A stretch of 36,908 bases of DNA, from NCBI GenBank assembly GCA_003153495.1, contig PLYU01000289.1:1-36908 (forward strand). Reading direction: 5' to 3'. The stretch is from Myxococcales bacterium. Lineage in GTDB: Bacteria > Myxococcota_A > Polyangia > Polyangiales > Polyangiaceae. Made by a program: the position numbers and the translations under genes. Below the pieces are notes generated by a model. That model had not been told where the DNA came from and did no database searches. It saw nothing but the letters and a program-made list of their open reading frames with translations. Positions 16,336-24,910 of this stretch are shown piece after piece; the first letter of the stretch is position 1; every line of letters starts with the position of its first letter.

Positions 16336-17871
16336 TCAGTGCGCCTGTCCTCCGTCCAGGACGTGAGCCGCCACGGCCTGGGCGGCGATCTCGTCGTCGT
16401 CGGCGTCCGCCAGACGCCGGAGCCAGCCCGACGCCTCGCCCGCGAGCGTCTCGGCCGCGTAGCCGCGCAGCAGGCGGGCATCCCCGGCGGGATCGCCGAT
16501 GACCGCGCGGGCGGCCCGGACGCAGGTGGCCGCCTGCGCCAGTCGCTGCAGCGCGATCTGTCGCCTGACGGCCCCCACGCCGAAGCGTTGCCGCAAGGAA
16601 CGCGCCTCGGCCGCGACGGCTCGTTCGACGTCGCCGATGCGCCCGTCGATGCGGCGGTCATCGGGGGCGACCTCCGGGAGCGGGAGGGCCGGCTCGCCGG
16701 GCGGCGCCGCGAGGAGCTGGGCGCCGACGCGGACCAGCAGGACGTCGTTCGCTCCCTCGAAGATCCGCGTGATGCGGCAGTCACGGAGCATCCGCGCCAC
16801 GCCCGTGGGCTCGAGGAAGCCCAGAGCTCCGTGGAGCTGGACGGCGCGGTCGCACGTCTCGAAGGCCCCCTCGCTGCAGAAGACCTTCGCCATCGCGGAG
16901 TCGATCTCGATCCCCGCCCCTCGCGCGTGCGCGGCGGCGACGCTCGAGACGAGCGATTGCATGGCGCAGAGGCGCGCCGACATCCACGCGACGTGGGCGC
17001 GGGTCGCAGCGAAGCGACTGATCGGACCGCCGAACTGCCGGCGCGTCGAGACGTGAGCCAGCGTCGCGTCGAGCGCTCCCCTCGCCGCTCCGACGCATCC
17101 GGCCGACATCAGGGTCCGGCCCCACGTCAGCAGCCCGTGGGCGACGTCCATGCCCGACCCCGGTTCGCCCAGGATGTGATCCAGGGGGACCTGTACGCCG
17201 TCGAAGCCGACCGTGACCGTGGACGACCCCCGGATGCCGAGCTTGTCCTCCTCCTTGCCTATCCGCACGCCCGGCGCGTCGGCGGGGACGAAGACGAGGG
17301 AATGGGCTCTTTCGCCTCCGAGCCCCGGCGTCTTCACGAGCACGGTGAAGACCCCGGCGATGCGGCCGTTGGTGACGTAGCTCTTCTCGCCGTCGATCCG
17401 GAGACGATCGCCCGCGACCCGGCCCGTGGTCCGTATGGCGGTGAGGTCCGACCCGGCCTCGGCCTCGGTCGCGGCAAAAGCAGCGACGCATCGCCCGGAG
17501 GCGAGGCGTGGAAGCCAGCGCGCGCGGAGCGCGGCCCCGCCTCGTTCGACGAGGCCGCGCGTACCGAGCCCCGCGTGCAGGCCCAGCATGATGGCGATCG
17601 AACGATCGACGCGAGCGACCTCGGCGACGACGCGGCCGGCGGCTCCCAGCGAGAGGCCGGCGCCGCCGTACCTCTCCGGCACGGTCATGCCGAAGAGCCC
17701 CAGCTCCGCGAGCCCCTCGCGCACCGCCGCGGGGATCTCGCCGCGGCGGTCGATCGCGTATCCGTCCACTTCTCGCGCGAGGAACCTCGCGACCTCGGGC
17801 AGGAGAGCGCCGAGGACGTCCGCTTCGCTCGCCTCGCTGGCGTCGCCGTCAGCTTCCCTCGGCGCGCCCAT
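16336..17871 (-). CDS. Acyl-CoA (acyl-ACP) dehydrogenase
   Basis: A 511-residue flavoenzyme that puts a 2,3 double bond into an acyl thioester. The N-terminal helices contain LGLFGMTVPERYGGAGLSLG. The FAD and substrate block is AAFAATEAEAGSDLTAIRTT, followed by YVTNGRIAG and DKLGIRGSSTVTVGFDGVQV. The C-terminal helices hold RRQFGGPISRF and VQLHGALGFLEPTGVARMLR, then RIFEGAND with the catalytic-base Glu372. A C-terminal extension of some 125 residues is like the VLCAD/ACAD9 group. It overlaps the ACP gene by 23 bases. The neighbouring FAAL and ACP suggest that the substrate is an ACP-bound fatty acid. Confidence 0.9.
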   Translation of the reverse strand: MGAPREADGDASEASEADVLGALLPEVARFLAREVDGYAIDRRGEIPAAVREGLAELGLFGMTVPERYGGAGLSLGAAGRVVAEVARVDRSIAIMLGLHAGLGTRGLVERGGAALRARWLPRLASGRCVAAFAATEAEAGSDLTAIRTTGRVAGDRLRIDGEKSYVTNGRIAGVFTVLVKTPGLGGERAHSLVFVPADAPGVRIGKEEDKLGIRGSSTVTVGFDGVQVPLDHILGEPGSGMDVAHGLLTWGRTLMSAGCVGAARGALDATLAHVSTRRQFGGPISRFAATRAHVAWMSARLCAMQSLVSSVAAAHARGAGIEIDSAMAKVFCSEGAFETCDRAVQLHGALGFLEPTGVARMLRDCRITRIFEGANDVLLVRVGAQLLAAPPGEPALPLPEVAPDDRRIDGRIGDVERAVAAEARSLRQRFGVGAVRRQIALQRLAQAATCVRAARAVIGDPAGDARLLRGYAAETLAGEASGWLRRLADADDDEIAAQAVAAHVLDGGQAH

Positions 17872-18130
17872 CGGACCCCTGCTCTTCGTACTGACGCAGG
17901 ACGAAGGCGCAGGCGTCGTCCACCGTGCGAATCCCCATCGCCTGCTCGATGTCCAGGTCGATCTTGAGCTGCTCTCCGATGCTCGAGAGAAGCTCCAGGC
18001 TCTGCAGCGAGTCCATTCCGAGATCCTCGCGGAGCTTCTGGTCCGCCCGGATGCTCTGCACGTCGGTCTCGGCGATCTCGGCGAGCGCCGCCAGGGTCAC
18101 CAGGCGGGCCCGATCATCGGGGGTTCTCAT
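17849..18130 (-). CDS. Acyl carrier protein
   Basis: A 93-residue carrier protein with the four-helix ACP pattern. The 4'-phosphopantetheine site is Ser41 in EDLGMDSLQSLELLSSIGEQ, and helix 3 has the usual acidic surface (LDIEQAMGIRTVDDACAFVL). The C-terminus is a flexible acidic tail. It is separate from any fab cluster and lies between a reductase and a dehydrogenase, behind a FAAL, so it is a dedicated pathway carrier. It overlaps the reductase end by 17 bases and the dehydrogenase start by 23 bases, a sign of tight translational coupling. Confidence 0.9.
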   Translation of the reverse strand: MRTPDDRARLVTLAALAEIAETDVQSIRADQKLREDLGMDSLQSLELLSSIGEQLKIDLDIEQAMGIRTVDDACAFVLRQYEEQGSDGRAEGS

Positions 18131-19133
18131 CGACTCTCCGTTCTTGTTTGGGGGTGGGCACGTACGAATGTCGCGCGAACCAGGCGTGGGCGCCGTCGAG
18201 CGCCCGATCGAGCGGCGTGAGCTCGAGGCCCAGCTCGTCGCGGGCGAGGCGGTCCGAGACGCGCTGGCCCGTGGTGGCCATGTCGACGAGCTCGCGAGGG
18301 ATCGGCACGCGCTCTCGTCGGGGGGCGGCCCCTCGCTCGTCCTGGTCGGCCCGGCGGCGCGCCTCCTCGGCGGACAGCTCCAGGGTCGGGGCCGTCCCGC
18401 CGTAGCGCGCGGCGATGTGCCCGAGCAACCACCCGATGCGCACGGTGTGGCCGGCGAGGCAGTACCGGTCGGAGGGCGTCGGCGCGACCGCAGCCACGTG
18501 CGCCCGGGCCACGTCCCCGACGTCGACCAGGTTGACGAGCCCGTCGACCCACCAGGGCAAGAGCCCCCGCACGACGCCGACGACGATGGCTCCGGTCCCC
18601 AGACGTACGTCCCAGGGCCCGAGACACCCGCCGGGCATGAGCGTGACCGCCGACAGCCCGAGGCGGCGGAAGCGATCCACCTCGCGCTCCATGGCCCACT
18701 TCACGCCGCGGTACACGCTGCCCTCCGGCATCTCGATCCCCGCGTCTCGCTCGTCGGCCGCTCTCCCGGCGGGGGAGCGCGCGAGCGTCGCGATGGTCGA
18801 CGTGTAGACCAGCCGCGGGACCCCTGCGGCGAGCGCGGCCTCGCAGACGTTCCGCACCCCGTCGACCCCCTGGGCGAGGGATGCCTCGAAGTCGAGCGAG
18901 TAGCGCGGGTAGTAGGCCCCGGTGAGAAACACGACGTCGCACCCCGTCATCGCCCGCCGGAGCTTTTCGGGCTCCTCGAGAGACGCGTCGGCGAGCTCGA
19001 CGCTCCGCTTGCGGAGCAGGACGGTCGCGGTCTGCCTGCGGCGCGTGATGCGGACCGCCGCGCCGGCGGCGAGGAGCGCATCGACGACGTTGAGCCCCAC
19101 GAACCCGGTACCGCCGACGACCAGCGCCCGCAT
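18114..19133 (-). CDS. Extended SDR / NAD(P)-dependent epimerase-reductase (OleD-like)
   Basis: From ATG 19133 (339 residues) the protein starts with the nucleotide-binding loop VVGGTGFVG (G-x-x-G-x-x-G). It has the catalytic pair Y141-x3-K145 (SVYRGVKWAMER), the active-site Thr/Ser in VYTSTIATLA, and the substrate-region block TLMPGGCLGPWD. This is the dihydroflavonol reductase / 3-beta-HSD-like branch, to which OleD (2-alkyl-3-oxoalkanoate reductase) and sugar epimerases belong. In this setting reduction of a beta-keto or 2-alkyl-3-keto fatty acid is the simplest guess. The start overlaps the FAAL stop by one base (TGATG). OleD identity is inferred from context and fold, not proven. Confidence 0.8.
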   Translation of the reverse strand: MRALVVGGTGFVGLNVVDALLAAGAAVRITRRRQTATVLLRKRSVELADASLEEPEKLRRAMTGCDVVFLTGAYYPRYSLDFEASLAQGVDGVRNVCEAALAAGVPRLVYTSTIATLARSPAGRAADERDAGIEMPEGSVYRGVKWAMEREVDRFRRLGLSAVTLMPGGCLGPWDVRLGTGAIVVGVVRGLLPWWVDGLVNLVDVGDVARAHVAAVAPTPSDRYCLAGHTVRIGWLLGHIAARYGGTAPTLELSAEEARRRADQDERGAAPRRERVPIPRELVDMATTGQRVSDRLARDELGLELTPLDRALDGAHAWFARHSYVPTPKQERRVDENPR

Positions 19134-20839
19134 CACGCGTCCTTGGCCGCGAAGACGCTCGCGCACTCTCGGCGCCGGATCTTTCCGCTGGTCGTCCTCG
19201 GGAGCGTACCGACCCCGCAGACGTGGATCTCGTCCGGCTTGATCCCGAGCACCTCGAGGAGGCCCGCGCGGACGTCCGACGCGATCCTGCTGCGTTTCGC
19301 GGGGTCGTCCCCGACGGTCTCCGCGGCGACCACGAGGTCGTCGGTGCCGGTCTCCTCGTTCGGCCTCGCAAACGCCGCGACGCAGCCGTCGCGGAGCCCG
19401 TCGACCTCCGCGGCGACGCGCTCGATGTCGTGCGGGCTGAGGTTGCGCCCGGCCCTGATGATGAGCTCCTTGGCGCGGCCGGTGACGAACAGCCGGCCAC
19501 CGCTGACGAAGCCCAGATCGCCGGTGCGAAGGCGGCGATCGACGATCGCCTCGGCGCTCGCGCGCTCGTTATGGAAGTAACCGTCCATCAGCGACGGTCC
19601 AGAGACCAGGATCTGCCCGATCGTTCCCTCGGAGACGATGTGACCCGCCGGGTCCACGATCTCGATGGTCGTACCGGCGACGGGCCCCCCGACGCTCACC
19701 GCCTGGTGGGCGCCCGGCCCGTGGTGCGGCTCCGCGCGGCCTTCACGCTCGAGCGCCGCGCGTGCGATCGGCAGCGTCTCGAACTTGGTGCTCAGCGCTG
19801 GGAACGTGACGGCGAGGGTCGCCTCGGCCATTCCGTAGACCGGCATGACGACGTCGCCGCGGAGCCCGCCGGCCGCGAACCGCTCTCCGAAGCGACTGAC
19901 CGTGCGAGCGTGCACCGGCTCCGCGCCGTTGAGCGCGACGCGCCACGAGTCGAGCCTCAGCCCCTGGGCTTCCCCGCCGCGGGCCATGCAGAGCTCGTAG
20001 GCGAAGTTGGGCGCCGGAGAGAGGGTCGCGCCGACCTGGGAGATCAGCTCGAGCCAGCGGCGCGGCCGCATCACGAACGACTCCGGGGCCAGGACGTGGA
20101 CGGGATACGGGTGGCAGATCGACGTGAGGACGACGCCGACGAGGCCCATGTCGTGGAACAGCGGGAGCCAGCTGACCCCGACGTCGGCGGGGCCGATGTC
20201 GAGGCCCCGGGCGATCGCGAACGCGTTGGAGACCAGGGCGCCGTGCGAGATCACGGCGCCCTTCGGCTCGCCCGTGGTCCCGGACGTGTACTGGATGAAG
20301 GCGGTATCGCGCGCGCCCAGCGACGGCTGGATGCAGGGCGTGGAAGGGATCCCGTCGAGCGCGGAGTCCGTGACGACGTCGCGCAGCGTGCGCGAGAGGA
20401 CCTCGTCGCGCGCGGCAGCCTCCGCCATGCGGCCGTGGGTCACCAGGACGCGGGCGCCACAGTCGGCGACGATGGCGCCGAGGTTGCGAAGGTACTTCTC
20501 GACGCCGCCGAAGGTCATCGGTCCGGCGAGAGGCACGGGGACGCCACCGGCGAGCATCGTGCCCAGCATGGCCTCGACGAAGGCGTGTCCGGTGGGCATG
20601 AGGAGAGGCACGCGGTCGCCCCGGGCGACGCCGCGGGACCGCAGGAGCGTTGCCCACCGCCAGGCCGAGGCGAGAGCGTCGGGAGCGGTCCGGACGACGG
20701 GCCCCTTGGCTCCGTGCAGCGTCATCCAGGGGGCGCGGTCCCGCGCGGCAGCCTCGAGCGCGGCGAGGAGCGTGTCGTGAGGCGCTCGCACTTCGATGTC
20801 GCTGCGCAGGCAGGAGAAGGTCATCGGGAGACGCATCAT
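19133..20839 (-). CDS. Fatty acyl-AMP ligase (FAAL)
   Basis: A 568-residue ANL-superfamily enzyme that activates a fatty acid with ATP and hands it to an ACP. Motifs: YTSGTTGEPKG (184-194), SWLPLFHDMGLVG (223-235), LSPAPNFAYELC, NGAEPV (304-309), VYGMAEATLAV (334-344), RTGDLGF, GRNLSPHDIE and the C-terminal lysine in TTSGKIRRRE (K553). The FHDMGL and SPAPNFAY motifs, and the insertion at 350-385 before the VGGPV strand, mark FAAL rather than acyl-CoA ligases. An ACP is two genes on. ATG 20839 is followed by ATG 20836 and ATG 20824. It is the first gene of the leftward operon; its promoter must lie between 20840 and the repeat element. Confidence 0.9.
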   Translation of the reverse strand: MMRLPMTFSCLRSDIEVRAPHDTLLAALEAAARDRAPWMTLHGAKGPVVRTAPDALASAWRWATLLRSRGVARGDRVPLLMPTGHAFVEAMLGTMLAGGVPVPLAGPMTFGGVEKYLRNLGAIVADCGARVLVTHGRMAEAAARDEVLSRTLRDVVTDSALDGIPSTPCIQPSLGARDTAFIQYTSGTTGEPKGAVISHGALVSNAFAIARGLDIGPADVGVSWLPLFHDMGLVGVVLTSICHPYPVHVLAPESFVMRPRRWLELISQVGATLSPAPNFAYELCMARGGEAQGLRLDSWRVALNGAEPVHARTVSRFGERFAAGGLRGDVVMPVYGMAEATLAVTFPALSTKFETLPIARAALEREGRAEPHHGPGAHQAVSVGGPVAGTTIEIVDPAGHIVSEGTIGQILVSGPSLMDGYFHNERASAEAIVDRRLRTGDLGFVSGGRLFVTGRAKELIIRAGRNLSPHDIERVAAEVDGLRDGCVAAFARPNEETGTDDLVVAAETVGDDPAKRSRIASDVRAGLLEVLGIKPDEIHVCGVGTLPRTTSGKIRRRECASVFAAKDA

Positions 20840-21008
20840 GCCCGCGCTCCCGTCGCCGCCAGTTGCGCTCGATCAACCAGAGCACTCGCGGTTCGTGTTC
20901 GCTCCGAACGCGTCCCAGAACCTTGCGAGACCGAGCGACGCCAAGGAGGGATGAGGAGCCCTACTCACGTCTCGTCATTCGTCACACCGTCACGGCCCCG
21001 AGGCGCAC

Positions 21009-21120
21009 GCGCCCGGAGGGTGAGCCTCTCCTCGGGGGCTCGGACGGCGCGTGCTGTCCGGACCGTCCGGTCGGGGCGCTACGAGCTCGCCCCCTTCGGA
21101 GAGGCTCACCCTCCGGGCGC
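21009..21120 (+). repeat. 112-bp palindromic module, copy A
   Basis: The module starts with GCGCCCGGAGGGTGAGCC (continuing TCTCC) and ends with the exact reverse complement of those 23 bases, so its own ends form a 23-bp perfect stem around a 66-base loop. It looks like a small non-coding inverted-repeat element. Copy B is the same module turned round. Confidence 0.85.
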
Positions 21121-21198
21121 TCGGACTTCGCAAGGGAGCGATGGCCCGTCGCCTGCAGCCGAGCTCCGACGACGGGGAGCTGCCTCCTCCTCGGGGGG

Positions 21199-21493
21199 AA
21201 GGGCATCCTCACCGCGAGGAGGCGCTCGCCCGCCAAGGGCAAGGGCCGGACCTTCGCGGGGCGACGGCCGCCCCCCGGCGGGCAAGGGCTTGCTCGTGGT
21301 GAGGGAGGGCTTCCTCGCGAGGGGCAAGGGCTCGCCCGTCGCGGGGCGACGCCTCGTCACGAGGGGCAAGGGCCTCCCCCTCGCCGGACGGCACCTCCTC
21401 GCGATGAGGAAGGGCTTGCCCATCACGAGCAAGGGCCTTCCCGGCGCGATGAAGGGCCCATCCTCGCGCAATGACGCGTTCTCCCGGTGAGAG
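21199..21493 (+). repeat. Array of 42-bp tandem repeats (2 x 21)
   Basis: The anchor AAGGGC occurs at 21199, 21241, 21284, 21326, 21368, 21410 and 21452: steps of 42, 43, 42, 42, 42 and 42. Secondary anchors at 21305 (GAGGGC) and 21431 lie 21 bases after the main ones, so the unit seems to be a doubled 21-mer. In one frame the units read as 14-residue peptides (GKGSPVAGRRLVTR, GKGLPLAGRHLLAM). The 43-base step breaks that frame, which argues against one continuous protein. Confidence 0.8.
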
Positions 21494-21540
21494 TCCCGTC
21501 CGCGCGCTGCGGGACCGCGCACCGGGTCCTGCGGACCCGA

Positions 21541-21652
21541 GCGCCCGGAGGGTGAGCCTCTCCGAAGGGGGCGAGCTCGTAGCGCCCCGACTGGACGGTC
21601 CCGACAGCACGCGCCGTCCGAGCCCCCGAGGAGAGGCTCACCCTCCGGGCGC
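21541..21652 (-). repeat. 112-bp palindromic module, copy B (inverted)
   Basis: This is the reverse complement of copy A, with differences only near positions 21591 and 21601. The same 23-base ends face each other. With copy A it can pair to form a very large stem that would enclose the 42-bp array. Confidence 0.85.
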
Positions 21653-21786
21653 GTGCGCTTCGCGGCCGCGACGAGATGGGACGAGTGACGAGACTCACGT
21701 ACGGCGACGATCCCCGACGCCGGCAGCGCGATGGGATCGCAAGGTTCTGGGATGCGTTCTATTCTGGTCACACCACGAGACAACCG

Positions 21787-22404
21787 ATGTCGACCCACGC
21801 GCGCATGCGGCACCCGACGCCGCGGCTCTTGCGGATGCATTTCGTCCCGCTCTTCGCTGCGTCGGCGACGCTCGCCTGTCGAACCGAGCCTGCTCCGTCC
21901 TCGCCGGAGGTCGGCGACGCTCTGCCCGCACCGACTGCCCCGCCCACCGTCGACGTGCTCGTCGGGGACGCGGCCCGGTACGCACGCGAGCGCCTGGGCA
22001 TGGCCGAGCCCCGGCTCTCATTCGTCCTCATCGGCTGCGTCGACTCCTCCGGTGCGCTCGATCCTCGCTCGGATCGGTGCGCCGGCAGCGTGGTCGCTAC
22101 CTTCGAAGACGACTCGAGCCTCGTCGCCGATCCGGCCTTCGTCGCCATCGGCGCCAGGGGGCTCACCGGAACACGGGCGCCGCGCGGCAGCGTCGTGTCG
22201 GTCGCGCCTGCGCGCTGCACCCCGGGCGCTCTCCTGGCGACGGCCCGGACGCGCGGGCTCTCGTGGGAGAGGGCGCGCGACTTCTATGTGTCCTACGGGC
22301 CTCGAAAGGGGGGTGGGGCCGTCTGGACGGTGGGACCGAAGGACGCCCCGATGCTCACCTCGACCGACGACGAGTGCGTCGCAACCGCGGCGGGCCAGCG
22401 CTGA
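21787..22404 (+). CDS. Unknown lipoprotein
   Basis: ATG 21787 (or ATG 21805) gives a basic N-terminus, a hydrophobic run HFVPLFAASATLAC with a lipobox-like end, then a Pro/Ser/Glu-rich linker of about 30 residues typical of exported myxobacterial proteins. The folded part (about 140 residues) has strands such as LSFVLIGCVDSSGAL, AGSVVATFEDDSSLVADPAF and VVSVAPARCTPGALL, with several cysteines that could pair in the periplasm (GCVDS, DRCAG, ARCTP, DECVA). I recognise no family. It sits beyond the repeat element and in front of a hydrolase gene, and may have its own promoter. Confidence 0.6.
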   Translation: MSTHARMRHPTPRLLRMHFVPLFAASATLACRTEPAPSSPEVGDALPAPTAPPTVDVLVGDAARYARERLGMAEPRLSFVLIGCVDSSGALDPRSDRCAGSVVATFEDDSSLVADPAFVAIGARGLTGTRAPRGSVVSVAPARCTPGALLATARTRGLSWERARDFYVSYGPRKGGGAVWTVGPKDAPMLTSTDDECVATAAGQR

Positions 22405-22533
22405 GCGGGGCCTGCGCGCAGGCGCAAACCTCGCGTGACGAGGCGGGAGTCGGGCACAGAATTCCAAGCGTTTCCCGGCACCTGCGCGGCGCGGCCCCCC
22501 TGGCGCGCGACATGCGTACACCTCTGCAGCGTC

Positions 22534-23466
22534 ATGACCATCCCCACCCGACAGATTAGGCTCCACGGACACACCGTCAGCTACCGCATGGCCGGCGAGG
22601 GTCCGGCGCTCGTACTCCTGCACGGCCTCAGCGGCAACTCGAGCACGTGGGAGAACCTCTTGCCCCCGCTGTCGGAGCACTTCACGGTCATCGCGCCGGA
22701 CCTGCTGGGGCACGGGCAGTCGTCCAAGCCCCCGGCCGAGTACTCGATCGCCGCGTACGCGAGCAGCGTGCGGGATCTGGTGACCGTCCTCGGTCAGCCC
22801 CGCGTCACGGTGGTCGGGCACTCGCTCGGCGGCGGAGTGGCCATGCAGTTCTCGTATCAGTTCCCGGAGATGTGCGAGCGGCTGGTGCTCGTGTCCAGCG
22901 GAGGGCTCGGACGCGAGCTGCATCCTGTCCTCCGGGCGGCCGCGCTGCCGGGCGCGGAGTGGTTCCTGCCGTGGCTCTGCTCGTCGCGGCTGCGCAGCGT
23001 GGTCGACGGCGGGTCGAAGATCCTCGGACGCCTGGGCCTCCGGACGGGCACCGACCTGCGCGAGATCTGGCGCGGCTACGTCTCTCTCTTCGACGCCGAC
23101 GCGCGGCAGGCCTTCATTCACACGGTGCGCACGGCGATCGACCTGGGGGGCCAGCGAGCCACCGCGCTCGACCGGCTGTACCTGGCCTCGCAGATCCCGA
23201 CGCTGATCGTGTGGGGTGAGCAGGACCCCATGATCCCTGCCTCGCACGGGCGCGCCGCGCACGCCGCGATCCGCGGGAGCCGCCTCGTCGTGTTCCCGGA
23301 CGCCGGGCACTTCCCTCACCTCGACGCGCCGCTGCAGTTCCTCTCGACGCTCCTCGACTTCATGAGCACCACCCGGCCCGCGCAGATGAGCACGGCCCTC
23401 TTCGGCGACGTCGTTCGCCGCCACGGGGAGCGCTCGCCAGCCGGAATGGCCGTGGCGATCAACTGA
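22534..23466 (+). CDS. Alpha/beta-fold hydrolase
   Basis: A 310-residue hydrolase from ATG 22534. Oxyanion motif LLHGLSGNSSTW (28-39), PDLLGHGQS, nucleophile elbow VVGHSLGG with Ser97, acid in WGEQDPMIP and His in DAGHFPHLD; the triad is complete. A cap domain lies between about 125 and 225. The type includes lipases, epoxide hydrolases, esterases and OleB-like enzymes, and the class alone does not tell which. The frame is open upstream to 22435, but the MTIPTRQIRLHG start is the natural one. The C-terminal 35 residues after the fold are an Arg-rich tail. It lies in the lipid-enzyme region and could act on a pathway ester or lactone. Confidence 0.85.
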   Translation: MTIPTRQIRLHGHTVSYRMAGEGPALVLLHGLSGNSSTWENLLPPLSEHFTVIAPDLLGHGQSSKPPAEYSIAAYASSVRDLVTVLGQPRVTVVGHSLGGGVAMQFSYQFPEMCERLVLVSSGGLGRELHPVLRAAALPGAEWFLPWLCSSRLRSVVDGGSKILGRLGLRTGTDLREIWRGYVSLFDADARQAFIHTVRTAIDLGGQRATALDRLYLASQIPTLIVWGEQDPMIPASHGRAAHAAIRGSRLVVFPDAGHFPHLDAPLQFLSTLLDFMSTTRPAQMSTALFGDVVRRHGERSPAGMAVAIN

Positions 23467-23556
23467 TCGCGCTTCAGCCGCCGGGGGCGAGCGACACGCA
23501 GCAGCGTGCCCGGCTACTGCGCCGGAGGGCGCCCTTCCTTCATCGAAGGCGCGGCG

Positions 23557-23703
23557 TCACGCCGACTCGCGCCCTTCCTCGCGCGCAGCGTCTCCGGGCA
23601 GGTGGCGCAGGCGCGCGGCCGGCACCGAGTCAGCGTCCAGGAAGTCCCGCAGGGCCCGCTCGAAGGCGTCGGGGTCCTGATGGTGCGGGTAGTGATACGA
23701 TGA
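23557..23703 (-). pseudogene. C-terminal remnant of an alpha/beta hydrolase
   Basis: On the minus strand the codons up to the stop at 23557 read SYHYPHHQDPDAFERALRDF and LDADSVPA, then a charged tail. This is the typical last helix of alpha/beta hydrolases (catalytic-His region, then H-x-E/D-x-P-x-x-F-x-x-x-L-x-x-F-L). The catalytic GH is replaced by YHYPHH, and everything upstream is occupied by the lipase gene on the other strand. The rest of the gene was thus lost, probably when the lipase segment was joined here. Confidence 0.5.
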
Positions 23704-23706
23704 GCC

Positions 23707-24891
23707 GTGCTTCACCGCATCTACCTCTCTCCGGGCATGTTCGGCTTCGGCCGCCTCGCCTCGTACGAGTACTTCGGGCACCTCGAGCGCGCGCTCTCGG
23801 AGCGGATCCGCGAGGCGGGCGACGACGTGGCGGTTCACGTGGCCCAGGTCGCACCGACCGCGTCGATCCGCCGCCGCGCGCTGACGCTCGCCCAGCTCGT
23901 GGCCGAGACGTGCGAGGAGGGAGGGCCCGGCGGCGGGCCCATTCACCTCGTCGGCCACTCGACCGGGGGTCTCGACGCCCGGCTCCTCGCGTCGCCCACC
24001 GCGTCGCTGGCGCGCACGTCGAGGGGCACGCCGTGGCAGCCTCGCATCGCGAGCGTCACGACCATCAACGCGCCGCACTTCGGGACGCCCCTGGCGAGCT
24101 TCTTCACCACGGTGAGCGGCATGCGGGTGCTGACCGCCCTCAGCGCCTTGACCGTCGTGGCGCTCTCGGTCGGAGCGCCTCCGCTGTCCGCCATGGGCGC
24201 GCTCGTCGCCGCCTTCGGCCGGGTCGACCGGACGCTCGGCCTCGACGTCAAGATGCTCGAGCGCGCGACCGACGCGCTGCTCCACGGCATCGAAGGGGCG
24301 CGGAGCAAGGAAGTGCGCCGATACATCGCCGCCATCAAGGAGGACAGCGGCTCGATGGTCCAGCTCATGCCGGAGGCGATGGATCTCTTCATCGCGGGGG
24401 TCGAGGACCGTCCGGGGGTCCTCTACCAGTCGACCGCCTCGATGGCGCCGCCGCCCACGGCGGGCACCCTGCTTCGCTCGCTGCGCGACCCGCGGAGCGC
24501 CGTGAGCGCCGGCATCTTCGCCCTGCTCTACGCCATCGCGTCGCGCTACGACCGCCGCTACCCGTGTGCCGCCGCGGACGCCGGCGAGGACAACGAGCGG
24601 GGGCTGGCGCGCGCGTTCGGCCGGTCACCCGGCGAGCACGAGAACGACGGAGTCGTGCCCGTGCGCTCGCAGATCTGGGGGCGGCTCGTCTGGGCGGGGT
24701 ACGGCGATCACCTGGACGTGATCGGGCACTTCCACGGCGACGAGCGCGGGGCCAGCGGGCATACGCCGGCTCACGTCGACTGGCTGCGGAGCGGCAGCGC
24801 CTTCGATCTCGCGCGATTCGCGTCGCTGATGGATGCCGTTGCCGGCGGTCTACTGTCGAGCGGGCGAGCCTGGGCGGGCAGGCCAGGCTAG
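23707..24891 (+). CDS. Lipase / triacylglycerol-lipase-like hydrolase
   Basis: A 394-residue protein opening at GTG 23707 with YLSPGMFGFGRLASYEYFGH. The nucleophile elbow is LVGHSTGGLDAR (Ser85), followed by TINAPHFGTP (the oxyanion and TP block of lipases), acid in ENDGVVPVRSQIW and His in GDHLDVIGHF. The 200-residue middle is a helical lid. No signal peptide is seen, so it is probably intracellular, unlike the secreted LipA group. The substrate is likely a lipid ester. It follows the hydrolase gene on the same strand after 240 bases and precedes the sensor kinase by 19 bases, so the last two may share a transcript. Confidence 0.75.
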   Translation: MLHRIYLSPGMFGFGRLASYEYFGHLERALSERIREAGDDVAVHVAQVAPTASIRRRALTLAQLVAETCEEGGPGGGPIHLVGHSTGGLDARLLASPTASLARTSRGTPWQPRIASVTTINAPHFGTPLASFFTTVSGMRVLTALSALTVVALSVGAPPLSAMGALVAAFGRVDRTLGLDVKMLERATDALLHGIEGARSKEVRRYIAAIKEDSGSMVQLMPEAMDLFIAGVEDRPGVLYQSTASMAPPPTAGTLLRSLRDPRSAVSAGIFALLYAIASRYDRRYPCAAADAGEDNERGLARAFGRSPGEHENDGVVPVRSQIWGRLVWAGYGDHLDVIGHFHGDERGASGHTPAHVDWLRSGSAFDLARFASLMDAVAGGLLSSGRAWAGRPG

Positions 24892-24910
24892 CCTCCCGAT
24901 CCCAGGGTCC

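Larger units (their letters stand above)
20969..21694. repeat. Composite repeat: inverted palindromic modules around a 42-bp tandem array
   Basis: The 946-base gap between the divergent FAAL and lipoprotein genes is mostly one symmetrical structure. Two 112-bp modules (21009-21120 and 21541-21652) are reverse complements with only about two mismatches. The likeness extends outward with more divergence (20969-21008 against 21653-21694). Between them lies a tandem array of 42-bp units. I see no transposase, attachment site or known RNA. The structure could be an intergenic mobile cassette, a recombination or gene-expression element, or the relic of a repeat protein. Confidence 0.8.

Noticed and set aside
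19223-21490. 755-codon plus-strand open frame across the FAAL gene and the repeat element
   Set aside because: Its first 1,600 bases are antisense to the FAAL gene, which has all family motifs. GC-rich third positions keep the opposite strand open. The last part follows the 42-bp repeats.
20951-21490. Possible 179-aa repeat protein starting at ATG 20951 with 14-residue repeats
   Set aside because: AAGGAGG is only one base from the ATG, the 43-base step breaks the repeat frame, and the inverted modules read open in several frames. It cannot be excluded, but I do not call it.
21199-21493. CRISPR-like array
   Set aside because: The units are degenerate along their whole length with no unique spacers, and no cas genes are present.
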